Assembly: GCA_028684915.1 (NCBI GenBank)
Contig: JAQUEZ010000195.1
Span: 1 to 11,444, forward strand
DNA: 11,444 nt
Direction of reading: 5' to 3'
Source: Desulfobulbus sp.
Lineage (GTDB): Bacteria > Desulfobacterota > Desulfobulbia > Desulfobulbales > Desulfobulbaceae
The notes beneath the pieces were generated by a model that was given only the letters and a program-made list of their open reading frames with translations, made no database searches and was not told the origin of the DNA. Shown here piece by piece: positions 1-6,103 of the stretch. Within the stretch, counting starts at the first letter, position 1. Each line of letters opens with the position of its first letter. Both the position numbers and the translations under genes were made by a program.

Positions 1-2
1 GT

Positions 3-605
3 TGCGACCATGATTTGCTCTGGTCCGGCGATAAGGAAAACTTTATGCGCCTGGCCCAGCTCAACGTCGATAAACTCAATGAACTCGGCATTGAGACGGT
101 GATCACCACCTGTCCTGAATGCTATATGACTCTGCATACCACCTATGCCGAGCAAGGATTGAAACCCAAGTTCAAGGTCGTGCATCTCTACGATTTTCTT
201 GAGGAGCAACTCGACAAGGGTGCGGTCGGCTTTGATGAATTTGATCATGCCATCACTTTTCAGGATTCCTGCCGACTGGGCCGGCTCGAGGGGAGGGTGG
301 ATCTGCCGCGTAAGCTGCTCAAGCGGCTTAAGCCCAAACAGTTCGTGGAGATGAAAGAGTCCGGAAACGCCTCGGTCTGTTGCGGCAACTGCGCCTGGAC
401 GGGTTGCGATTCCTACTCCAAGGCAATGCAGGTCAAGCGGCTTGAACAGGCCCATGCCACCGGCAGCGATCTGGTTGTGACCGCCTGTCCCAAATGCCAG
501 ATTCATCTTAAATGCGCCATGGAAGATCCGTTCCGCCGCGAACAGCTCAGCATTGAATTGATGGATCTGACCAGTGTGATTGCCCAGACCATCCGCTGGG
601 AATGA
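3..605 (+). CDS. HdrD-like CCG-domain Fe-S protein, 5' end outside window
   Basis: The reading frame is open to the left edge (first full codon at 3), so this is the C-terminal part of a longer protein; a TTG at 15 is not a credible start. The end of one CCG domain (TTCPEC) is visible, followed by a complete second one: a Cys in FQDSC, 35 residues, a CC pair in VCCGN, 34 residues, then CPKC. This CX31-39CCX35-36CXXC layout defines the cysteine-rich domains of HdrB/HdrD, GlpC and lactate-utilisation proteins, where it binds an unusual 4Fe-4S cluster that handles disulfide or thiol chemistry. The gene ends 124 bp before hdrA on the same strand, which suggests it is the disulfide-reducing or electron-accepting partner of that flavoprotein. 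Family membership is clear; the substrate is not. The missing N-terminus could carry ferredoxin or membrane domains, so HdrD, HdrB-like and GlpC-like identities cannot be separated. Confidence 0.85.
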   Translation, partial: CDHDLLWSGDKENFMRLAQLNVDKLNELGIETVITTCPECYMTLHTTYAEQGLKPKFKVVHLYDFLEEQLDKGAVGFDEFDHAITFQDSCRLGRLEGRVDLPRKLLKRLKPKQFVEMKESGNASVCCGNCAWTGCDSYSKAMQVKRLEQAHATGSDLVVTACPKCQIHLKCAMEDPFRREQLSIELMDLTSVIAQTIRWE

Positions 606-718
606 AAAAAGGTTACAGGCCTGTTGCGGGTTTATTTTCGAGATGAACAACGCGATTGGCTCAAGAAGTACAGACTGAACACCTCATAGACTGATTAGCT
701 TACCAGCTATATTTTTTT

Positions 719-722
719 GGAG
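719..722 (+). promoter_or_regulatory. Ribosome-binding site of hdrA
   Basis: GGAG lies 7 nt before the ATG at 730 and fixes this start. The 606-729 gap between the two hdr genes contains no obvious terminator, so co-transcription is plausible. Confidence 0.7.
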
Positions 723-729
723 AACTCCC

Positions 730-3159
730 ATGTCAAAACCAACCAGCACTAAACCTGCGGTTTCCGGTGACCAGGATCCACGCATAGGCGTCTATGTTTG
801 CCACTGCGGCCTGAACATCGCCCAATCCGTTGATTGCAAGCGTGTCGCCGAGAGTGTGGTGAACGAGGACGGTGTCGTCGTTTCCAAGGATATCGTGTAC
901 GCCTGTTCCGAACCCGGCCAGCAGCAGATCAAGCAGGACATCGTGGATAACGGTCTGGATCGGGTCGTTATCGCTTCCTGTTCACCGCGTCTGCACGAGG
1001 CCACCTTTAAAAAGATGATTGATTCGGTGGGCCTCAACGCCTACATGCTCGACATGGCCAACCTCCGCGAGCAGTGCTCTTGGGTGCACATGAACGACAA
1101 GGAAGGCGCCACACTCAAGGCGGAAACCTTGGTCAATATGGCCATTTCCCGGGTACGTCACCTTGAGCCGCTCCATGAGGAGACCTTGCCGTTGACCCCG
1201 AAGACCTTGGTCATCGGGGGCGGCATTGCCGGTATTCAGGCAGCCCTTGATCTGGCCGACAGCGGCTATGACGTTACTCTGGTGGAAAAGAATCCCTCCA
1301 TCGGCGGCGTCATGGCCCAGATCGATAAAACCTTCCCCACGATGGACTGCTCTATTTGAATCTTAGGTCCTAAGATGACGGATGTCGGTCGACATCCCCG
1401 GATAAAGCTGTTGACGTTGAGTGAAGTTGTTGATGTAAAAGGGTACGTTGGGAATTTTAAAGTAAAAATTCGCAAAAAAGCCCGTTACGTCGATGAAACG
1501 AGTTGTACCGCCTGTGGCGAATGTTCCACTGTTTGCCCTGTTGTACGGCCCGATGAATTTAACATGGGTCTTGGATCGCGTAAGGCGATCTACAGCCCCT
1601 TTCCCCAGGCAGTGCCCTCCTCGTATTTGATCAATTCCAAGGAGTGCCTGGGCCATAATCCTGCGGTCTGCTCGAAGTGCGTGGACGTCTGCGCCAAGGG
1701 CTGCATCGATTTTCATATGTCGGATGAGGAAATCATTGAGGAGGTAGGCACCATTATTGTGGCCACCGGCCTCACGCCCTACGATCCGACCGAGATGGAT
1801 GAGTACGGTTACACCCGTTTTGAAAACGTGTTAACCAGCCTTGAGTTCGAGCGACTGGTAAATGCCAGTGGTCCGACCAAGGGCTCGCTGATCCGGCCTT
1901 CGGATCGAAAACACCCGAAATCGGTTGGTTTCATCCAGTGCGTCGGTTCGCGTTCTGCCAAAAAAGGCGGCCAGTACTGCTCCAACATTTGTTGTATGAA
2001 CACCATTAAATCGTCCTTTATCATCAAGGAGCATTATCCTGATGTCGAGGTCAAGGTGTTCTACATTGATATCCGTGCATTCGGTAAAGGGTTTGAAGAT
2101 CTCTATACCCGCAGTCGGCGCATGGGCACCCAGTATATCCGCGGTTTACCCGGATCGGTCGAGGAGACAGAAGATGGCAGCATGCGCGTGGCGGTGGAGA
2201 ATGCTGCCACCGGCAAGCTCGAGTTCCACGATCTCGACATGCTGGTCTTGGCCCAAGGGATTAAACCTGCGCCTTCGACCCAGCGTTTACAGGAGATCAT
2301 GGGACTTCAGCTGACCTCGGATGGGTTCTACCTGGAAGCCCATCCCAAGCTACAACCGGTGGATGCCGCCACCCGCGGTATCTTCTTTGCCGGTTGCGCC
2401 GAAGGGCCCAAGGATATCAAGGACAGCGTCACTCAGGCGTCGGCCGCTGCAATGCGGGCGATTCGGATCATGCACAAGGGTGAAATCACCACCGAACCGA
2501 TCACTTCGACTATCATTGTTGAAAAATGTAAGTCGTGCGGCAAGTGCGCTGATGTCTGCCCGTATGGCGCCATCACCGTGGATGTGAAGAACAAAAAACC
2601 GGCGGTGGTCAACTCTGCGGCCTGTGCCGGCTGCGGCACCTGTTCGGCTGAGTGTCGGTTTGATGCCATCAGCATGAACCACTTCACCGATACCCAGATT
2701 ATGGGCCAGGTGGACACGCTGCTCGATGAAAAGCCGGAAGCGAAGATTCTCGCCTTTGCCTGTAACTGGTGCTCCTACGCCGGTGCCGACTATGCCGGTG
2801 TATCGCGATTACAGTATCCTTCCAACGTGCATCTGATCCGTGTTATGTGTTCAGGCCGTGTGGATGAAAAGTTCATCTGGGAAGGCTTCCGCAAGGGGGC
2901 ACCGGTGGTTTTGGTCAGTGGTTGTCACATCGGTGATTGCCACTATATCGACGCCAACCATTGGACCGAGAAACGTGTGACCCGCATCCACAAGAAGATG
3001 GAGAAGATCGGTATCCGACCGGAACGACTCCAACTCGAGTGGATCAGTGCTGCCGAAGGTATCCGTTTTGCCGATACCATGAAACTGATGGAAAAGATTA
3101 GAAAGAGCGTTACCCCCGAGGAGATTGCGGAAACGCAGAATATTCTCAGCAAGTTTTAA
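730..3159 (+). CDS. hdrA: HdrA-MvhD fusion, probable selenoprotein (in-frame UGA at codon 210)
   Basis: One 809-residue protein is encoded if the TGA at 1357-1359 is read as selenocysteine; the frame continues unbroken to TAA at 3157-3159. Domains in order: HdrA N-terminal region with YVCHCG and ASCSPR (about 20-90); FAD-binding Rossmann motif GGGIAG (163-168); the DCSI-Sec-ILGPKM segment (206-216), where the family has Cys at the Sec position; inserted ferredoxin domain with CTACGECSTVC (259-269) and further cysteines (306-325); second FAD part with IIVATG (342-347); two 4Fe-4S motifs CKSCGKCADVC (600-610) and CAGCGTCSAEC (632-642); and an MvhD domain (about 672-800) with FACNWCSYAG, MCSGR and GCHIGDCHY. 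HdrA is the electron-bifurcating flavin subunit of heterodisulfide reductase; MvhD is the 2Fe-2S link to hydrogenase or formate dehydrogenase, and fusions of the two are known. This suggests a cytoplasmic electron-transfer complex with the upstream CCG protein. If the UGA acted as a stop, both ferredoxin regions and MvhD would be lost. Confidence 0.88.
1357..1359 (+). other. UGA codon probably decoded as selenocysteine (Sec210)
   Basis: The TGA sits in the frame of hdrA with coding sequence of the same family on both sides: FPTMDCSI before it and ILGPKM then VGRHP after it. Cys-containing HdrA proteins have Cys at this point (DCSxCILxPKM). Selenocysteine versions of HdrA are known from methanogens and some Deltaproteobacteria. 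A SECIS-like hairpin lies at a suitable distance downstream. A sequencing error or nonsense mutation cannot be excluded from the sequence alone, but replacement of exactly the Cys codon argues against it. Confidence 0.85.
1360..1376 (+). repeat. Perfect palindrome immediately after the UGA
   Basis: ATCTTAGG and CCTAAGAT form a perfect inverted repeat around a single central T and start at the first base after the UGA. In RNA this gives a 6-7 bp stem with a 3-5 nt loop (GUC or GGUCC). It is too close to the UGA for a standard SECIS loop but adjoins the better-placed hairpin at 1380-1397. Confidence 0.6.
1380..1397 (+). promoter_or_regulatory. Candidate bacterial SECIS hairpin in hdrA
   Basis: A perfect 7-bp stem (GGATGTC with GACATCC) closes a 4-nt loop, GGTC. 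The loop begins 27 nt after the UGA. Bacterial SECIS models require a stem-loop just downstream of the UGA with a G in the first two loop positions, about 16-37 nt away; the well-studied E. coli fdhF loop contains GGUCU. Both criteria are met here. The hairpin lies inside the coding sequence, as expected for bacteria. SelB binding is inferred. Confidence 0.7.
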
Positions 3160-3181
3160 CGTTTTCCATTATCCAGTGGAG

Positions 3182-3217
3182 AAAAAAGGCCAGCCCCGAT
3201 TGGGACCGGCCTTTTTT
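3182..3217 (+). terminator. Rho-independent terminator of the hdr operon
   Basis: AAAAAAGGCC (3182-3191) pairs perfectly with GGCCTTTTTT (3208-3217), with three further G-C pairs inside and a GATT loop. The run of six T closes the structure. It lies 22 bp after the hdrA stop and ends the hdr transcription unit. The IS200-like element begins in its T-tract. Confidence 0.9.
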
Positions 3218-3233
3218 ATTCGAAGTGTAGAAA

Positions 3234-3282
3234 ACCTGGTCCTTAGGGCCAGGTCAGAGTTCAACGGCTATGCCGGTTGAAC
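3234..3282 (+). repeat. Left-end hairpins of IS copy 1
   Basis: Hairpin one (3234-3254) pairs ACCTGGTCC with GGGCCAGGT around TTA, with one G-T wobble; it is the likely TnpA-recognised left-end hairpin. Hairpin two (3259-3282) pairs GTTCAACGGC with GCCGGTTGAAC around TAT, with one bulged base. A small third stem, GTTGT/ACAAC (3315-3328), lies before the tnpA ribosome-binding site. In IS200 itself such 5' structures limit transposase expression; the same role here is inferred. Confidence 0.7.
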
Positions 3283-3348
3283 AGAAACGACTCAAAAGCT
3301 ACTTCATAGCTCACGTTGTCCCCACAACTGAGAGCAAAGGAGTAGCAG

Positions 3349-3768
3349 ATGAGCCGATTAAGAAAATTATCACATACAGTTTGGCATTGCCAGTACCACA
3401 TAGTTTGGACGCCAAAGTATCGCCTGAAGATCCTTGAAGGGGCAGTGGCTACGGAAGTTTCCAACTGTATCAGGATGTTCAGTGAGCAAAAATCTTGTGA
3501 AGTCATTGAACTGAATGTGCAAGTAGATCATGTGCATCTGATTGTGATGATCCCACCCAAAATCTCAATTTCTGACTATGTGGGTATAGTCAAGGGGCGG
3601 ACAGCGATACGTGTTTTCAATCGATTTCGCAAGTTGAAGCAAAAAACCTATTGGGGCAATCATTTTTGGGCCCGAGGGTATTGCGTTGATACTGTCGGTC
3701 TTGATGCCGATAAAATACGAAAATTTGTCAAGTATCAAGAAGCCCAAGAACGAAAGGCTGAGAATTAA
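3349..3768 (+). CDS. tnpA: IS200-like Y1 transposase TnpA, copy 1, catalytic Tyr replaced by Phe
   Basis: This 139-residue protein is the usual size of IS200/IS605 TnpA and starts at an ATG 6 nt after AAAGGAG (3336-3342). It has the family N-terminus (YHIVWTPKYR), the HUH metal-binding motif with H61 and H63 in VDHVHLIV, and the C-terminal helix IRKFVKYQ. Y1 transposases use a Tyr four residues before a conserved Gln (Y127 and Q131 in the Helicobacter IS608 enzyme). Here that position is Phe126 with Gln130 intact, whereas the second copy in this window has Tyr126. Phe cannot form the 5'-phosphotyrosine link to DNA, so the protein is probably inactive although its frame is open. Tyr129 is nearby but is not at the catalytic position. 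The family call is near certain; loss of activity is inferred. Confidence 0.93.
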   Translation: MSRLRKLSHTVWHCQYHIVWTPKYRLKILEGAVATEVSNCIRMFSEQKSCEVIELNVQVDHVHLIVMIPPKISISDYVGIVKGRTAIRVFNRFRKLKQKTYWGNHFWARGYCVDTVGLDADKIRKFVKYQEAQERKAEN

Positions 3769-3795
3769 ATACCAACCAAATTGGGGACAATGATC

Positions 3796-3881
3796 CTTGC
3801 CTCCTCAGGAGGCAAGAGGCAGGCTAACCCCCTTTTAGGGGTAAACTCAAAACCACCCCCTCAGGGGGTGGATTCTTTATT
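3796..3881 (+). repeat. Right-end hairpins and cleavage site of IS copy 1
   Basis: Three stems follow tnpA. CTTGCCTCC pairs with GGAGGCAAG around TCA (3796-3816). ACCCC pairs with GGGGT (about 3827-3841). CCACCCCC pairs with GGGGGTGG, again around TCA (3853-3871). The last stem lies 10 bp before the element end ATTCTTTATT and is the likely right-end hairpin bound by TnpA. The stems may also stop tnpA transcription. Confidence 0.65.
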
Positions 3882-4358
3882 TGCGCCGAAAATCAATGTG
3901 GGGCAGTGATCATACGATGTGCTTTATCTCCAAATGGTGATTTCTCAAAAAAATCTGGTTTGCGGCATACTCTGAAGCAATGTCATAAGGACAATGGCTT
4001 CGTGATATCCGGTGACGGAATTCTTGAAAACATTTGCGAAATCGGGGAGGTATAGGTAATACAGATGAAGATATTTACCGGGAAGAGTTGAAAAAGAGGT
4101 TTTTCGGCCACCGATTATATTCTACCATTTGTTTCTTTCCGGTGGTGGGGAAGGGTGGTCAATATTTATTGGAAAAGTGTTGACCATCGGTACATTACCT
4201 TTTTCGCGATATTTTATACCTGGCTACACCTCAGGTAGACTTAACGGCATGATATCCAGTTACCCAATACTCCCAAACGCTGGTTTTCTGACAGCCTGGC
4301 TGGGGATAGTGAGTGATAAACAGAAATCGGATAATAACTTGTTAAGTGTAAAATATAC
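3882..4358. other. Gene-poor stretch downstream of IS copy 1
   Basis: There is no convincing gene on either strand. One + frame is open from the IS boundary to a TAG at 4053-4055 (about 57 codons) but has no ribosome-binding site and no recognised domain; it may be the remnant of a gene cut by the insertion. A TTG-started frame at 4129-4377 runs into the next gene, has no Shine-Dalgarno sequence and resembles nothing known, so it is not called. A promoter for the following gene could lie here, but no clear -35/-10 pair was found. Confidence 0.5.
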
Positions 4359-4958
4359 ATGCCGCAAATTCCTATAATCCCAGATCATCTTCAAGGGCGA
4401 ATGCGCCAATATCGTCGCTTACTGCTGTCATACGGCGATTTCAAACATGCAAAGCTCGTGGCCGAGTACATATTGTCGAATCATCTCCACGATCAATATC
4501 CAGGGGCGGCCCACATTATTCTTCCCGCCCTGAATTGCTCAATGGTGATCGCATATTCACGCCCGTTCTCTGGAAATTCTGGGCATGGACCACTTGCAGC
4601 CCCAGATTTGCCAGGCCGATATGTCCGTCTTCTCTCCCCTGAAGAACGTCTCATCCATCACATTGTTATCAATGACAGAAACAAATATTTGGCACATACG
4701 GATGCAGTTGCGGCGGCGTTAGAACCAGTTCGACTTCAGGTCTCCAACGAAATAGAATCTATTGTTCCGCTTGTCGCTGACAGGATGGCGCCGCTCGATG
4801 AAGAACCTACAAAGCTGCTGCTTTCCGCAGCTTCGAAACTTCTTGATGCGACCATACGTGATAGTTTCGAGATGGAGCCTTTCTTAAAACCGTACTTTCG
4901 CATTGCAACAACAGAAACACTGTATGATGATCAAAACCATCAATTAACCAGTCAATAA
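4359..4958 (+). CDS. Hypothetical protein with HEPN-like R-x5-H motif
   Basis: The 199-residue protein is not recognised as a whole. Its most telling feature is the segment HIVINDRNKYLAHTDA: R107-N108 followed by H113 matches the R-x4-6-H motif of HEPN-domain RNases, in which a polar residue typically follows the Arg. The surroundings are predicted mostly helical, as in HEPN proteins, and there is no signal peptide or clear membrane segment. HEPN proteins are frequent in toxin-antitoxin, abortive-infection and other defence systems, but no antitoxin-like partner is adjacent. No good ribosome-binding site precedes the ATG at 4359; ATG 4401 (Met15), preceded by AAGGG, is an alternative start. 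Base composition looks lower in GC than the hdr genes. The call rests on one short motif, so the function is a hypothesis. Confidence 0.6.
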   Translation: MPQIPIIPDHLQGRMRQYRRLLLSYGDFKHAKLVAEYILSNHLHDQYPGAAHIILPALNCSMVIAYSRPFSGNSGHGPLAAPDLPGRYVRLLSPEERLIHHIVINDRNKYLAHTDAVAAALEPVRLQVSNEIESIVPLVADRMAPLDEEPTKLLLSAASKLLDATIRDSFEMEPFLKPYFRIATTETLYDDQNHQLTSQ

Positions 4959-5034
4959 ACCAGGCAGGAAATAGCCGCGTTCTTAAAATGTGGGCAGTAT
5001 CTCGATCGGCAGGTCATTTCACCGTTCGGCAACA

Positions 5035-5040
5035 AAAAGG
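5035..5040 (+). promoter_or_regulatory. Ribosome-binding site supporting the original start at 5047
   Basis: AAAAGG lies 6 nt before the ATG at 5047. It indicates that the disrupted gene originally started there, upstream of the in-frame TGA at 5074-5076. Confidence 0.55.
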
Positions 5041-5046
5041 ATAGAT

Positions 5047-5862
5047 ATGAGTAAATTATCTGGAGATTGGACCTGAAAAATTCTAGGCACTAATAATGCT
5101 GATATTTTTGTAGAAATCAAGGATGATGATGGGGTTTTGTCAGGAACAGTTCGAATAAATGACCCTATATATGGTACATCTGTTTACACATATCGTGGAA
5201 AAAAAGATGGCTTGTCATTGAATTTTGAAATGGATCCAACACCAAATAGTGTTCAGCAAAATAAAATACACACAGTTATCGTTGACGGGCGTCCTGTTAA
5301 GGTACAAACAAACGGTGTGAATCTTGGTCATGTCACAGTAGATGGTGCTGTTATCGAAAGTAACAGAATAGAGGGAAAATGGGTGTCAAGTATCGGAACC
5401 GCTGGAACTTTCTGGATAGTTAATGCAACTGGCAACGTTGAGACAGCATCTAAATATCCTGGCAATCAATTGGATAATGTAGCATTCATAATGATGAGCA
5501 TTTCTTCAGAAAACCCAGAACTGGAAGACTCCCTTAATGCAATAAAGAGAGCAACATCTCAACATGGTATCGAAGGTGTTCGAGTTGATGAAATTGAACA
5601 TTCAAAAAAAATCACTGACGTCATTCTCGAAAAAATAAAAAGATCAAGGTTTTTAGTGTGCGATATAACAACTGAGCGTCCTAACGTATACTATGAGCTT
5701 GGGTATGCACATGGTATTGGGAAAGATGTCATCCTTGTGGCAAAAGAAGGATCAACCCTTCATTTCGACATAAAGGACTATAATGTTATTTTTTATAAAA
5801 GCTATTCGGAGCTTGAAATTCGGGTTTCCAAACGCATTGGAGAAGCAATTGGTGCCCAATAA
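5047..5862 (+). pseudogene. Beta-rich + nucleoside-deoxyribosyltransferase-like protein, interrupted by UGA at codon 10
   Basis: From ATG 5047 the frame reads MSKLSGDWT, then TGA (5074-5076), then KILGTNNADIFVEI, and stays open to TAA 5860-5862: 271 residues if read through. The residues around the stop form a coherent domain start, and GGA (Gly) is a one-base change away, so a nonsense mutation is likely. Residues about 1-135 look beta-rich. Residues about 145-270 resemble the nucleoside 2-deoxyribosyltransferase fold: FIMMSI near the start, then VCDITTERPNVYYELGYAHGIGK, where Asp206 and Glu217 match the conserved acidic residues (the Glu is the nucleophile of true deoxyribosyltransferases). 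Relatives of this fold occur in nucleotide-cleaving defence effectors; that role is only suggested here. An internal start such as TTG 5137 could still give a 241-residue protein, so the C-terminal domain may be expressed. The gene is visibly AT-richer than its neighbours. Confidence 0.7.
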
Positions 5863-5865
5863 AAA

Positions 5866-5901
5866 GCTTAAGCCGACGCAATAAAATCAGCGCGGCTGAG
5901 C
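5866..5901 (+). repeat. attC-like stem after the deoxyribosyltransferase-like gene
   Basis: GCTTAAGCCGACGC (5866-5879) pairs with GCGCGGCTGAGC (5890-5901) across a 10-nt loop, with two single bulged A on the left arm and one G-T wobble. The core AAGCCGACGC...GCGCGGCT with an extra base on one arm is very like the L boxes of integron attC sites. The outer R boxes are poor: GCCCAAT at 5854 is one base from RYYYAAC, and GTAGGAG at 5904 is a bad match to GTTRRRY. It could be a decayed attC or a chance stem. Confidence 0.4.
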
Positions 5902-5905
5902 AAGT

Positions 5906-6037
5906 AGGAGTTCATATATCTCCTGTAGGTCGTGACTGATTGGAAATAGTTTAACTTTCCAAGCTAAGGAGAACGGCTACGGGATACCTGAAAACAGGTT
6001 AATAACTTGTTGTGCTTTTCCACTTCGTTCGGCACAA
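5906..6037 (+). repeat. Series of hairpins in the intergenic region before the methyltransferase
   Basis: Four stems follow each other: AGGAG/CTCCT with a 9-nt loop (5906-5924); TTGGAAA/TTTCCAA with a 9-nt loop (5940-5962); ACCTG/CAGGT with an AAAA loop (5986-5999); TTGTGC/GCACAA with a 16-nt loop (6010-6037). No ORF covers them and no T-tract follows. They may be a structured leader or small RNA, or recombination-site remnants; no known RNA family is recognised. Confidence 0.4.
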
Positions 6038-6103
6038 ACTGCGCCAACCCCGTTTCACAAGCTAAACAAATGCCCGGCTAAGAGAGGGTAGAGAAAAAAC
6101 ACC

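Larger units (their letters stand above)
3214..3881 (+). mobile_element. IS200-like insertion sequence, copy 1 (tnpA only)
   Basis: These 668 bp recur at 10590-11257 with only two base differences seen (3725 T/A and 3798 T/C). The shared block starts with TTTTATT and ends with CTTTATT. Since IS200/IS605 elements insert 3' of a short T-rich target that is retained at the left end, the left TTTATT is probably target sequence and the element proper about 3221-3881. It has no terminal inverted repeats or target duplication, but does have subterminal hairpins at both ends, as expected for a single-strand Y1 transposon. There is one gene, tnpA, and no tnpB. The insertion lies directly at the hdrA terminator. 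Confidence 0.88.

Noticed and set aside
1375..3159. Separate gene starting at ATG 1375
   Set aside because: It has no ribosome-binding site, is in the same frame as the upstream part, and continues the HdrA family sequence without a gap, so it is the second part of one UGA-containing gene.
3261..3506. Antisense ORF at the start of tnpA, also present in copy 2
   Set aside because: It is repeated only because the IS is repeated, overlaps the well-supported transposase and resembles no protein family.
3885..4055. Open frame resembling part of a WD40 repeat (CALSPNGDF)
   Set aside because: The likeness covers only a few residues and there is no start signal or second repeat; it is recorded only as a possible remnant.
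4129..4377. 82-residue ORF overlapping the HEPN-like gene start
   Set aside because: It starts with TTG without a Shine-Dalgarno sequence, overlaps the next start and shows no recognisable feature.
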